From Epinephelus fuscoguttatus (Eukaryota > Chordata > Actinopteri > Perciformes > Serranidae): a stretch of 64,000 nt of DNA. The notes beneath the pieces were generated by a model. That model saw nothing but the letters and a program-made list of their open reading frames with translations. It was not told where the DNA came from and did not search any database. Shown here piece after piece: positions 35,262-49,255 of this stretch (position 1 is its first letter; every line of letters begins with the position of its first letter). The stretch lies in NCBI RefSeq assembly GCF_011397635.1, contig NC_064771.1, positions 17,919,379 through 17,983,378 of the forward strand. Direction: 5' to 3'. The position numbers were made by a program, and so were the translations under genes.

Positions 35262-38200
35262 TCTCTATATAGCTTTGGTGACCCCTAGTGGGGGTCAGGA
35301 CGGGAACCAGTGAGTTAAAACATATTTCAGATCCTTACGATCCAAAGTGTTGGTGTCCACTTTCACGGATATTACTGAAGTTACTGTTACAGTTATTTGA
35401 TATCGAGGCAGGAAACCAGCACTTGCATCACCTCATCATTCTCAAATATCATGCCACAGTCACAGCTGACCTCAAAATTATAGATTACCATTATATGACG
35501 TCTTTATTTTAGACACTAAGAATGTCTCAATGCAACCGTCACTGACTGTAAAAAAAACTTGACAGTTGGACCTTCTTGGAAACGCTGGTGTCAAAATACA
35601 CCATATCCTTGAACTTCCAGTCACAAATTTAATGTGTCATCCTTCAGTTTCTTGGGAGACTTTGGACTTTGGTTGTGTCCACACTTCAAGCCACATTAGA
35701 TCAATCACCGTGTTGTGGTACGCTGTTCCTGACAGGCTGATGAAGAGCGTTAACTGTGACAGTCAGTACAGACGTCAGTACGCACAGGAGCACACATTTC
35801 CCCAGTTGGAGAGCTTAAACAAACTGACACACCATTGATGTCACTTTTTCATTTATTTTAAGTTCATCTCAATGATTTTTAAGCAATTTGTAATGTCTCT
35901 GAAAAAGCATCTCATGACTGTTAATCAGTTATTCATTCAAGCTGCTATGGAGATTAGTTCACATTAGATCGCATTGACATTCATACATTTTAAGTCTCAA
36001 TAGTAGAAATATGTTCAATTATGACACTTTATTGATATGTTTCTATTTTTTCTTCAAAATATAAAAAGATAGATCATGAACATTCCGTTGAAATATACTT
36101 TATACAGTTCTTGATGAGTTGTTCTTTGTGTCCCAACATTTCAAAAATAAAATCCGGCATAAGTCACAACCAGATACTCCAGTGACCACCTCTTCTCCCC
36201 ATTCACTCTCCTACTAAGACCGCAGTACAATGGACTAGTACCTAAGTCTGTTTTATACAATGTGATGGCATGTGAAATGAACATACATCTTTTTATCTTT
36301 GGAATGCTTACATGAATGCATGATGTCAGCCTGTAATATCAGATGTATGTATATCGGTATGACTTCTGTGGTGTTTGCAATGTTATTTCTAATTAAAATA
36401 AGATATGAAATATATTAGAAAAATCTATTCAGTATGATAACATTTCCTCTAAAACAACTCTGGTCTTATCGCTTTGTAAAATAAATTTTTTTTTTTTAGA
36501 TTAATGTGATTGCTAAGTCACTCTATGGAAAGCCATAAAGCCACTACACGTGGTTGCAATCATCTGAACTGATGACAGAACATCTGTGTCTCAGGGAGCA
36601 TACAGTTAAGTGTCAATCAGCGGCATTCGTGGTGCGGATTGCATACAGTGTCCTCAATTAAGAAAAACATATTGAACAGAAACAGGCACATAAAGAAAAC
36701 CAATAGAATGTGTCAACCAAGGACCACATAACACCTTCTAGACACCCAGAGAGGACGTGTCATAATATTATCACAACACATAGTAACCGTGAGGTTAACA
36801 GTGGCACCTACTTACCATGTAAAGCATTTTTGTTGTTTTGGTTATGTGAGTGTTACACAGGAAATCTTTAACATTTCATAACAGATTGCAAACTTTTGAA
36901 AATAAAACAGACTTAGCACTCTCGACATTGTAACTCATTCTGTTCAACATGACTAAATCAAATGGCAGTATTATGCAATAGAAAAAGGAAAGACATCTTT
37001 TTCAGCCTGGCACTGGCAGAGCAGTCACAATGAAGAGAATGAAGACATGGCAAACGTATCGGTGAGAAACAAAGGGAGAGAAAAGAAAAAACAGGACAGT
37101 ACTCGGCCATGAAAACACAAACAGCTGGGTGAAGCACAAAGTTTTTGCAAGTGTGCACACCATTGCTCGAAGTTTGCCTCTGAAATATTCATAAACATCT
37201 TTGTGACCATCAAAAGCCGCGGTTGCTTAATGCCTTCCAAAACGGGAAAGGAAAAATCAGGAGCTTTAAAAAGATAAGGGACCAAAACAAAATCCCACGG
37301 ACCGTTTTTGAAAATAGACAGAAGCTCTAGGACCGTGAATAGTCTATGTAGTCTACATCACACGATATTCTGGTGAGCCTCCAACTGCAATGTACTGGGA
37401 ATGGACGGACGACCATTCAGCTGCCTGAGCTGAGCCCTGAACCAGCAGGGCCTGAAACTCACTTGGAATACCAAACCAAGGATGAGGTGCCTGGAGAGCA
37501 CTCAACAATAAAATGCTTTTTAAAATCAATCTCCCCTCGGTGGACACTGGTATCTCTCATCCTCTCTTTCTCACAACACTTAAAGTACTTCACTGACATC
37601 ATTTTGGAAGCTCTGGGTCTCTTTGATTGGTGCTCACATGACTGCGTCGTGTGCTGTAATGAGCTGCCGACTAGCCAGCTGGATGACGGTAACTCCATGG
37701 GTAATGACCAACGCAAAAGACCTGACCATCTAGAAAAGAAAAACAAAGACGAGCTACCTCTACACACTCATGCTGACACTGCGAGTGTGAGTAGTTTTCA
37801 GTTGCCTCTCAAAGGAAGACGTTTCTGCTCTACGACACGGCACAGTGTTCATAGTTATCAGGACTGGATTCATGACAAACGATGATAGGAGGCTAAGGGG
37901 GATATGTCAAGACTCTGTTCCCCCCCTCGAGAGATTATCAAGTCATAATGCATGCGTTTTTTTACACATCACGGTGAGGTGTTCACATTATCGTTATCTA
38001 TATACTAGAATTTATTATGTTAGAAAGAAAACACCTACATCCACACACACCATCGACACACCTGAGTCCTTTAAACCACACACAAACTTTGGAATGGCAG
38101 TTGGTTCCATGCAAACCTGAAATCTCTCTTGATTGTTCGCCAGTATAGTATCTTTCTTTATTGGATAACCTGCACTTGTACTCCCATTTTTGTTCTACGT

Positions 38201-38439
38201 AGGACTAGTGGAACAGAACTGCCTATCCCAGCAAAATCCTGCCATGGGACATCCAAGGCCTTTACAGATCTCTTTAACACTGACTGAGGCGTTGAAGATA
38301 CTCTCGAGGTTCTCCGTTTGCCCTGCTACAATCATGTGACAACTCTTATATTATTGCCAAAGAAAAAAAAGCAAACTATGAGTACTAATCAAGCAGTCAA
38401 AGTTGTGGTATGGAGAGCTTTTTTTTTTTTTTTTAGAAG
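35262..38439. other. Intergenic DNA, no gene recognised
   Basis: The 170-residue frame at 37373-37885 is the longest here but has no known domain and no splice or start support. It is bordered by short frames in the opposite strand, so it is treated as chance. Confidence 0.5.

Positions 38440-38440
<1 letters not shown>

Positions 38441-38479
<39 letters not shown>
38441..38479. repeat. (GCT)n / (CTG)n trinucleotide repeat
   Basis: Thirteen triplets: three GCT, one GTT, nine GCT. It follows a 14-base poly-T run and is outside any recognised gene. Confidence 0.95.
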
Positions 38480-41097
38480 ACGGTAGTTGTGCAAATGATT
38501 CAAGGAAGAAAACATGGACTTTGCGGTTAACAACAAACAACCTTTGCGCAAATGCTATAGTTTGGCAAAGTCTCGAATGGTTAGAACTGAATGGTTATAA
38601 AATATACTGCTCGATGCACAACAAAGTAAAACTGTGGCAGCGGTCAAAAACACTGGAATTGGGAATGTAGGGCAGTAGTAGCAGAGAGATTTCATCAAAC
38701 AAAACATAGTTCAGGGTGTACTTTGCAAACATACATGTTTCAATATTCACATTTTTTTTAACTTTTCAAAACAAAATATAGCTCTTCTCTTTGATTATAA
38801 TCTTTTTTTTTAAAACATTAATTGCATATAATATTTTTTTAATTCATTTTATATATACTTTTTTTGTATCTCTAGCACCCTTGTCTTCAACTAAGGGCTT
38901 GCAGAAAAGACAGTCATGCAAACTAGTCATGCTGGTAAACAAAGTTACAAAAATGCATTATCTTTTTTTTTTTCTTCATTTGTTTATCTCAGCGTCCATC
39001 CTTTGTCTTTATAGGCAAGAGTCTGTCATTGCTCATTGTCTTTCAAAAGAACATTTTCCCGGTGTTTGTGGGGAAAACAACCACTCCTCGTAACAAAATA
39101 TTCACTTCCCATCTTTTTTTTTCCAGGACTTTGACTCCATTTCATGATGCCAAATATTCTATCGAGATTTGCATCTGATTTTTTTTTTTTCCTTTCTTCC
39201 GTTCTGGACCTTTTTCTGCTCAGTAACTTCCTCCGAAGCCATGGATAGTTGATTTGTTTATCAAAATATAGATTTGTTCTCTTTGTACACTTCCACACTT
39301 GCTCTACTCTTGGTCCATTTCTTCTCATTTTCCCCTTTGCCTAAAGGGCTCCCCTGATGGGCCATCCTTATCTTGACATCGACTTGCCTGAGCAGCAGTC
39401 GTTGGCAGCAAGAGGGACAAGAGAGAGATGGGGCAGTATTCATCTGGAGATTCTTGTGCCTAATTGGCAGTGTCGGCCTTTTGTGTTAGGAGGAGCATGT
39501 ATCTGATTGGTCCCTTTCAAAAAATAATAACACAGAATTTCCAGCTAATGGACAGTTTTATGTGACGTAAAAAGCGTCCTCGTGGCAGGGGCGTCCTTTT
39601 CGTCGTAATTTAGGCAGGCCAATATCCCTTGATACCGAAGAAAGACTGACAATTGTCTTTTTGTTTTGTTTTGTCTCCTTGAGTCAGTCTTTTTGCTCCT
39701 CATGACTGAGCACTGTGTCAGTCAGACATGGGAAAAGGTACTAAAATGTGCATATAGAGATGAGATGCTAGTGGCAGTTAAAGTACTTTTAGAGGCATGT
39801 GTTTGTACCAAACATAGGCAATGGGCAGTGTGAGGGCGAGTACAAGCCTCACCCTAAATGAAATATTCCTCTTGATCTGCGATACGTTACAGAAGGTCAT
39901 TCAGCAAGTCTTTGCTACAGGACCTTTGGTATCGCATTTTCGGGGTGAGCCCATGTCAGTACATGAGAGATAAAGAGAAGTCTTTTTCCACCATTTCCTT
40001 GTGGTGAATGTTTCAGGTGAGTCTAAATGTACAGTAAATGCCATACATGACCTGTTTGAGCTGATGCTACATGTGCTTCATTTGTTCAACTTCATAGTTA
40101 GTGCTGTTTTTGATTATCTCAGTACTTGTGAAGAGGGCAGTGTTTCAGTCTAATAAAAGTGAATGGAAGACATAGGTTCAGTGGCAAACATGCTATACAA
40201 GTGCTAAACTTGAATGAGGGAGTATAGTGTGGGTGTTGGTAAATACTGTGCATTTGTGGTTGATTTCATGTGCACTGTTTGTATTTAGTGCATCGAATTC
40301 TTTATTTGGAATGTTAATAGTTTTAACGAGTAAGACCAATCCTTTGTCTCTCATGTACTCTATATTTTTTTCTTCACTGGAAAGGAACCTAAGAGGAAAA
40401 TGACATCTAAAAGATCCCTTGAATGCATAAATTCCTCTCTTCGAACTGTGGATGGATTAAGTCAAGTTATTTCCCAGCCAACAAATGCTACAGTATGTTA
40501 GCAGAGATGCTACATTGTTCATTCGGTCCTTTGTGAAGACAAGTGTTTGTTTTTTTGTTGTTTTTTTTTTTCTTTTCGGAAAGTTGTGAAGTTGCTCAGT
40601 TGTTCAGCACTGAGGATGGTACTGAGTTTGGTCATCGTACAAGATGGCGAGTATAATGTTGTCAGAGAGATGTCATCTGGAATGTGTAATCAGGAGTCCT
40701 TTTCTCTCCCAAAAGTGTGTCAGTGCAATGCTCAGTCAGTTTGCCCAAAAAACAGAAAAAAGAAACGAAAAAAAAATGTCAGTCAGACAGTTGTCAAAAA
40801 TGTGGTCGGAGTTCCAAGAGGCTGCTTTGGTAACAACATGAGGAGCAGACCATGTGATTTTTTTAAATTCATGATTAACCTCTGGTCTCTCTCTTGTCAC
40901 CCCAAAGATCTCCTTTAAACTGTCCATCCGCGTCACACCTGTCGCTTACGTGGCTCCCGCCTCAAATTTGTGTTTACCGGTTACTGACTCCTCATTAGAG
41001 AGAAGGCGAATGCTAGAAACTTAACACTGTGAAGACAAGAACAGAAAGCCATTAATATTTAGATCACACAGAATAAACAGAATTTGTAAGAGAATAT
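38480..41097. other. Intergenic DNA, T-rich, no gene recognised
   Basis: Many poly-T runs (38810, 39180, 40560). The open frames at 40547-40918 and 39026-39328 are low-complexity and match nothing known. Confidence 0.5.
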
Positions 41098-41104
41098 ATT
41101 CAGT

Positions 41105-41735
41105 CAACCCGGTCTCACTCCTAACTTGTCAAATACCGATGTGTGGTCAGAGGCTCTCGGCGTCAGATAGCGAAAAACAGAGGCTTCCTTTGAGAAGCAT
41201 TAGGGCAGCGGCATTTTTTTAATTTTTCGAGGAACTGCTGTAGTATGAAGCGCGAGAAAGTCCACATAGAGTGGGCAGAGGTAGACGTGGATTGGTCAAA
41301 CAAACTCCCGACTTTCACCCAGGAGACCGCTGTTCGTTTCCCGTGTAAAACCAAAGTACATCGACTTATTTTAATGACAAGGTATTGTGTTCATATGTGT
41401 AGCATACTATGCTAGGGACAGATGTCATGTGATGTATGTGTCACTTGACACTGCATTATGTTCATAACAAACAGAGTTATTTAAACTCAAGCTATGTTTT
41501 TTTCTAAACCTAACCATGAACTTCTATTGCCTAAACCTTAGAAAGTAAACCTAAAAAGTTTATTTTGAAAAGAAACTCCATTTCCTGTACGAAAAAACAA
41601 AATAGGTAGCAAGCGCAAATTGACACGCCGTCCCTGACCGTCAAAAACCAACATTGGTGGAGTACCTAGAACGTCATAGTTTGAGATTTAGCTGACCAAG
41701 TATCGGCATTAGACAAACAGAGTGAGAATGTGTTG
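41105..41735 (+). mobile_element. CAACCCGGTCTCAC-family element, copy 4
   Basis: Starts CAACCCGGTCTCACTCC and ends CAGAGTGAGAATGTGTTG. It is flanked by the perfect 7-base duplication ATTCAGT (41098-41104 and 41736-41742). With copy 3 this fixes the target-site length at 7 bases. Confidence 0.88.
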
Positions 41736-41742
41736 ATTCAGT

Positions 41743-43430
41743 GACATATAAACTAGAACTTTACGAATAAGCACTTGAATCTTGATTGGTTTACAGAAGT
41801 GCTCCACTTATATAAACCAATCTCATATTTGGAATTTGCCAATTACATTGTTTTCCATAACACAGTTTCATAGTTTCACTAACATTATGCACAATATGGT
41901 AAGTAATCAGGGATTACCTGTAAACTGCTGGTTAACTGTGCATGTCAGAATGAAGTGCACACATTTAAACTGTTATGACAACTCTAATACAGCTACAGAA
42001 ACAGTCTATATCCAACATACAGACAGAAAGTTGGCACACAGGTTATTCTTGGGTAACAAAATCAAGAAATGGTGACAATAAAACTGGTGACTGACAATAT
42101 TAGAAAAACAAACAGTAGCTGCCAGCCAACTGACCAGCACCATGCTCCCCACTCTGCCAAATTTAAACATCTTTACAGGAGTGAATTATGTACAAAGCAT
42201 TTTGGAACAAGCTTAGATGATGATGACCAGTTATTCACTAATGTGCGTGTATGTGCATATGTACGCATGTGCAAACATTGTCACTTGAATGATATGTAAA
42301 CTTCATGGGGAAACACATTTTTGACAGATGGACACGTACAAACATACTCAATGCTTTTCATGGAAGTTTTCACTTTTAAAAGAAGCAGTGGGATCACACA
42401 TTGGGGCTGACACCATTTCAGGAGGCTTAACCCCCGATTTAAGCTATGCATTATGCAAGCACAGGTGCAAATTCAAGGAAATGTCTGTCAACAACAGTAG
42501 GTTGAGTATTGTTAGTTTGTCGCCTACAGTTATGGCAAACACTCTTGTATCACATGTGCTGGCATCATGCATTATTTACTGGGAGATTAAACACTTCTGT
42601 CGTGGTCTCGCTAGCAAACACCAACCCAAAACAAACATTATCCTTTATTGCAGCCACATTAGTTCTTCCAGTCTGCTCTTCATGTCACCCTCTTCCTCTG
42701 ATATTTTCCACTGTATAGTTGCAGTTTTCTCCAGAGGAAAGCTGTTAGTGAGACACAGTTCAAATTTTCTAAAGACCAGTTGTATGGTGAATGTTAAGGA
42801 TTTAGTCGACTGAGAGGAAAGATCCTCATACATCCTACAAGCAGCAACTGCGGCTTACATTATGAGGAAGAGTGAGCACCTATTAATCTAACTCACCATG
42901 CTCACCCATTAAGCATAGACTTTGTAATTGTATTAACATAGTATTTCGTCATGCAGATCTCATTAAGAGTAACAGGACCTTCTCCTGGTGTCAGATACAT
43001 AAATCTGTGTAATTTCCCAAATATGTCTGCACAAAATCAAAAACAAGTTAATAGAATTACTTCCAGATTTATAAATTCCTGTGTATGCCTTCTTCTGTGT
43101 AACACATTTAACAAAATCGTGCACATGTACAGTCTAAAGATACACCACTGTTTGTTTGGACACAAACCAGACTTTTCTGTCTTTTTCCTGGCACCAGCAG
43201 CATCCTGAAACTGTGCCAAAGCAGCCTTTGTGTTGATACACACAATACATTATGCACTGCTGTTGTAAATCATAACAGCTTATTGATTGATGGTACTAGT
43301 AGGTCAAAGTCAAAGGGATAGTCCAGCTTCTTGGTGAACTTCTTTGATAAATGCATTTTGCTACATGAGGATTGATAGGTGTGTTACCTCAGTGTCTTCG
43401 GCAATACATGAGTTTGCTACATCCCATGAC
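41743..43430. other. Intergenic DNA, no gene recognised
   Basis: Open frames of up to 161 residues (42328-42813) show no domain, no codon-use signature and no repeat identity. Confidence 0.5.
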
Positions 43431-43434
43431 AACT

Positions 43435-43932
43435 CAAGCTAGTTGCCAGGAAAAAATGTTGGCATTGTATATTTCTGCAAACCAAGGATATGTTACATTT
43501 GCACATTATTACGTGGCTGTGATGAAGCCATGGTTAGGTTTAGGCTGAAAACCACTTGGTTATGGTTAGGAAAAGATTATGTTATACATACAAAGTTTTA
43601 GGGGCAGAAGTCCAGCATGAAAAGCGGGTGCCAAATGCCTTTTGGGTCAGCATACCCACTGGAAAATTAGCGATGGGTCACTATAAAACACCAGTGTTTG
43701 GTGCCTAAAAAGCTACCAGAAATCACAACCAGTTTTGCCGTTTATTGGTTTGAAGGTTGGCAGCCATCTTGCTTAGGTGACACCCAATCCACAATCCCCT
43801 CCACCTCCTCATGACAACATCAGCTCAGTGTCACTTTAGAAACATAGATATGATATGTATAAAACGTACAATGTAACATATAGGAGTTTGCGGAAATGTA
43901 CAATGCCAACATTTTTTTCTGGCGACTTGGCT
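43435..43932. mobile_element. GTTGCCAGGA-family inverted-repeat element, copy 2
   Basis: Long terminal inverted repeats of about 48 bases: left TTGCCAGGAAAAAATGTTGG, right (inverted) TCGCCAGAAAAAAATGTTGG, both continuing CATTGTA and ATTTC(T/C)GCAAAC. Confidence 0.85.
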
Positions 43933-46900
43933 GGATGATTCTACAGTATAGCACTCATTTAGTGGACATTACAAGTAATATTAATCTTCTACTGCACAAT
44001 TAAAGTTGATCAAATAGAATTTCCCCCCTTCATCTCACTAATGAAAAAACATACTTAGAGTACAGCAGTATTTAGTATTCTATTATTACTAATTCCAAAT
44101 ATAATAGTGACACAGTCATTTTTCTCTCTAAAAGCTGCACATGTACCATACATGCCTTTTAAGATACATTAGCGACAACCACTGAAATATTTACATGTAT
44201 TGTACATTTACTATATTCAGTAGCATGAACTGCATTTACCCCATGTAGCACCAGCTCTTGTCCAAGCAAACGACAGAACTAAGAACACATTCAGAAATGT
44301 CCTTTATCAATGCAGCTGAATTAATAATAGTGTGCCTTAAAAAGATCATGTGGAAATGGTACAGTAAAATAACAAACAAACATGCTTTCTCTTTGAAATC
44401 CAGACCTAATATGTATGTATATATGACCAAGTGTTAGTCAGATTAGTTTGACACTTCAATGAGTAATTTGCAGGATAAAACTTAAGAAACTTTCTTTCCC
44501 ACACTCACAAAGTATACATAGCTGTATTAATTTCATATGACTTTAATGTATTCACATGTGTAGATACAGATATTTACATATTTGATAATAACCACTGACC
44601 TATTAAGCATTGCTTCGAAGGTTTAGCTAGTTAAATCTAGCTAGTTTGCATGAACTCCTAAATTGACATCAGAGCCTATGGGGGCCTCATAGAGGCACTT
44701 ACAACATCTGCCTGTTTTGTTTTCTTAAACAATGTGTACGTCAGAGTGTCCTAGGTGATGTGCATTGGCCACAACTATGTGAAATGACTCTTTAAGCCTA
44801 ACAGAACCACACTTATGACATTCCTCAGATCAATTTTGTTAAAATACAAAGCAAATATGAACAAATACAGAACTTATACAATCATAAATGTTAAAATTAA
44901 AGTGGTGTTGAGTGAGATGTTATTCCTCTCACCCATATCCAGTCACTTAGAGCATAAAAAAAAACATTCCTCTGCAGATATATAAGATGGATGGTCATTT
45001 TCTTCACTGTAACAGAAAATGTACATTCCAACTGAAGTGGCATACTGCTGTAATTCAGAGTATCTGCAAATTGTAACATCCACATTGTGGAGTCATTTGA
45101 AGATTATACAGTATGCCTGTGCGCTTAAATAGAAGATTTTGTGCACTGAGAGAAGTGATGCTAACAAAAAAATTGCAGACCAATATTCAGGTTTGCCGAT
45201 GTGGACTAAGATTAGCTTTGACGATTAAACCCAGGCCAGTGAACATGTTTTATTGTACTCATTACATGTTCACAAATCATTTTCCTGCAAGTTAAATCTA
45301 TTTAAAAACCTACTATCCCAGAGTTTCCCTACTTTCCCTAAGTTGAGGAGCTGCTGTCAAACCAAAGCTCTGCATGCCACTCAGATATTTTCAGACAACA
45401 CTAAATTATTCTATTTTTTTGATATCATAATGGTGAAATGTAACAATATTGAGATTAAACATTACTATTAGCAACTTCAGTCTGAAAATATGTGCGATGG
45501 CGTTCAAAAACCCGTATCAGATGAAGCCAGGCAAGCATTACTTCTTGCAGTGACTGTAGGGTAGGATCTACTTTAAATGAGACACTACACATTTTACAAA
45601 CCTCTCAAACTCCAGTCAACAATAGATTCAAGCAAACATTCAACTGATGTCATAGCTTTCATCCTGAAACACAGTTCTGCATATCTAAGTTCTCAAACTT
45701 GAGGGGTCTGGAAGCACATCGATTTTTTTTTTTTTTTTTTTGTTGACAAAATGACAACCATGGATTATGACAGTAAGAATATCAGGACCTGACTCTCTAA
45801 ACAAGTAAATACACTCTCCCTTGACACCTGCAAAAAAATGTTGGTTTCTAAAGCACTTACAGTTTTTCCTCGTGATTTCAGTCTTGCTATGTTTCTGTTT
45901 GTCAAAGAACTTAAGGACAATTAAATACAACATTGTATCTTCTTTTTAACAAATGTTTTTTTAGACAATCAGTGGTAGAGAAAATTCATTCCTAACAATG
46001 AAATACACATTACCAGTACAAGTGAAAAGAAAATATAAAACCATTACAAAACTAAAACAATTTAAAAAATGGCAGCCACAACATTAAAAAGTTTCAAGGA
46101 CCACTAAGACATTGACTTGAAATAAAACAAGACAAATGGCTCATGATGTCATCGTAACACTAAATCAAACATAATAAGTTGACTGCCTACAAAATCTGTG
46201 CATCTTCAGGATTAAAAATAGATCTGCATATTTACATATGTATGTGCACAGCATGTTTTCCAGCATTAAAATAATATTGCATGTTTATTGCATATGTGAA
46301 TGTTTTATTACTATCTTCCTTTTGCTCAATGTTTCATATAAGATCAATTTTCATGTGAGGGTGCCAATCTGAGCAAGGTCCTCAGTGCCAAAAATATAAG
46401 CTGTAAATTCCCTAAAAGATATTTTTTATTTTAAATTACTGAGGGAAATGGTATATAGTAACCACTGTCTTATTTTTATTTTTCACAGATTAACAGATTG
46501 CATCATTTTAATTTGTATTTTTTAAAACTGTTTTAGACAAACACTTAAACCAAAAACAAATGATTATGGAAAAAAATATATATTTTAAAAAAGGTGAAGA
46601 AGAAGCAAAATAGATATTTGGAAAAAACTGAACAGTTAGAGATGTTTAATGGCGCTCAATCACATGTTCAGTTCGTTGTAATATGGTCTGTATCCCAACA
46701 TGCAAGCTTTCAAGGTTAGTAAATTAACGCTGTGTTAGTAAAGTGCTTGTATTTGTTCCAACCATATAATTATGTAGTCATCCATACCTGATTTTATAAG
46801 CATATTTGTTGCATTATTTATTGTCATTTTTAAGTAGCTTCCTAAATACATTGCATTAAGACTTTTTCGAAAAATTGTAGGCCTACATATAAATACATAA

Positions 46901-49255
46901 TTCATATACATTAGTGTCCTGATTAGCTTTTCTTCAAAGGTCCACTCAGTCATCAAATAGAATTTATTAACTGAGGATGTGATAGCTTAATTGTGCCGTT
47001 TGCCAAAGGCAGTGTGGGAGACAAAACATAGTTAGCACGTAGCTAGCCAGGCGGTTCGACTCGTGAGGTCCTCGGCTGCACTAATAATGTTTAAAACCAA
47101 GGACAAAATTTTCCTAGAAATGTGCTTAACCTGAATGAACCAAAATTTAAAAAACTATTAATAATTTTGTCAAACCCACAGCTATTGTGATTAGCTAAGG
47201 TCAGTAGCATGTAACATGTTTGGCTACATCCATCGATCACATGACCCTCGTCTTACAATTTGTAGTGGTCCCTCCAGGACATGGTGTCCCAACTCCAACT
47301 AACCTCATCCTGGTCCCCACTTGGCATACTAAACCTGCGCTCTTGTCAACAACTAAACTTGTGGTACATTTATCGCAAATCTACAGCCTACATGGCATTG
47401 AAATAAAAGTATTTAAACATTTTAGTTATTTTTTCATGTATTGTTGGGGGCATACAATGAAATTATTATTTTTATGTTATTAATTGATTTTTAATTTTGG
47501 GAAATGATTGTTCTAATTGCATATGATGCATAAGATGATGATAAATATATAGAAATGTATTAGACAACATGCTTGCAATTGCAAAAAAGAGTGACTGAAT
47601 AGACCTTTAACTGTACACTGGAAGGTAGCAATTGCATACATGGGATCCTAACAGCAATGTCTTAAAATAAACTAACATTTTAAAAGTCATGTTAGGCTGC
47701 AAAACTGAGATAGCTCTTATGATATGATACTTGTACTCTTTTCATTTTAGCTAAGCTCTTAGTTAGTTTAGCTCTAGTTTTTTTCCCTCAGCTTTTCACA
47801 TCTTTTAGCTTTGCTGTGTAGGCTAAGGTGTCTATTGATGTCACTATGATGAGATAGAAAATTAAGTGTTAATACTGAGACTTATAGAAGTCGAGTCTGT
47901 CTTTTCGAGAGATTTACCAAAATGATGTCTACACTGTACATACATCAATATTCACAGAAGACAGAAAGTAGAAACCTTTTTCAACATCAATCTAATCTAT
48001 AAATGTATTTTTGTCTTTGGCTAAATGAACTGAAGTATCTTGTCTCATGGTGATTACTCCGGACAGTGTTGTGAACTTTTTGTTTGGTCCAGAACATTTA
48101 AAAATGGATGTCCATCTACACACTTAATCCTAAATTTCAAAATGTAACTGTGCACATGTTTTCATAATTCTTTTAAATCTCTGATACTATTTTATGAACT
48201 AATCAATTCATTTTTTTTTTTACATTTCTTCTAGTAATTTAAAATAACAGTGACCCTTTAAAGCTAGGATTTGTATTTAACCCCATCAGCTAACCGGACG
48301 CATGCATCATCAACCATTAGATTCACAAGACAAGGGGTCGTTCTTTCTACATTCAAGTTCATTTCATGTTATTGCTATTGTTTTTGCACGGTGTACAGTC
48401 CAAATGGAGGATTCAATGTGATCAGTCCATGGCTAATCCACTGCAACTCTTATCATCCGATCATGAACATCCCTTTCTTTTTTTTCTTTTTTTTTTTTTA
48501 AATTTTTTGCTACAAAATGGAGGGGATGGGGGAGCGACAGCGGCGCAGTGGTCCTGGGGCCTCATAGGTTTCAAAGGGTGGGCTAGTGATAGGAGCAAGC
48601 CGCAGTGATGACCCAGCCATTCCCGATATGTTATTGAGACTGCGAGATTTCTCGTAGCCCGTTGCTTTAAGGAAATAATTTTAACCATTGATCGATTTAA
48701 AGTATTACATTATACGTTATTGTTTTGATATCATATGCAAATAAAATAAAAAGAAATCATAGTTGAAATGTTTGGGCATGTTATGACAGATTTCCATATT
48801 CAGATGGTTTGTTATGAAGGTCACATAGTATTGAAACATGAGCATGAGATTTAAGATGTTACAAGAGGAAATCAAAATTGAAAAAGAGGCACATAAGTGG
48901 AGCATAAGAAAATGTTATCAAATCATAAAGACATATAAAGGACAGACGAGGACAGACACAGACAAGACAGACAAGACAAGACAAAACAAGAAAATGCGAG
49001 TTATGATATGTCTTTTTTTTTTTTTTCAAAACAGAAAAGCAAAGGATACTTTGATATTAAGAGTTTTAACACCTATAATAGGCCCATTGAATAAAGCACC
49101 CAACATTTTATCACGTGAAATGTAATGTGCAACGTTCAGGTGTTTTAGACAACCGTTTGGCCACGACTATACAGTTTAACAACAACACAAGGAGTAAATA
49201 CTCAAATATCACTGATACAGTTTAGGAGTTGACCACATGAAGTTTTACGTGGGAA
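43933..49255. other. Intergenic AT-rich DNA, no gene recognised
   Basis: Long A/T-rich sequence with poly-T (45727, 48478) and (GACAA)n-like runs (48950-48995). No exon, tRNA or known repeat could be supported on either strand. Confidence 0.5.

Noticed and set aside
37373-37885. 170-residue open frame, plus strand
   Set aside because: No recognisable domain, no supporting splice sites, and competing frames on the other strand. Probably chance in less AT-rich DNA.
38318-38530. Polyalanine protein from the GCT repeat
   Set aside because: The frame is built from poly-A/T runs and the triplet repeat, with no gene context.
42328-42813. 161-residue open frame, plus strand
   Set aside because: No known domain or repeat identity; length alone is not evidence in a vertebrate intergenic region.
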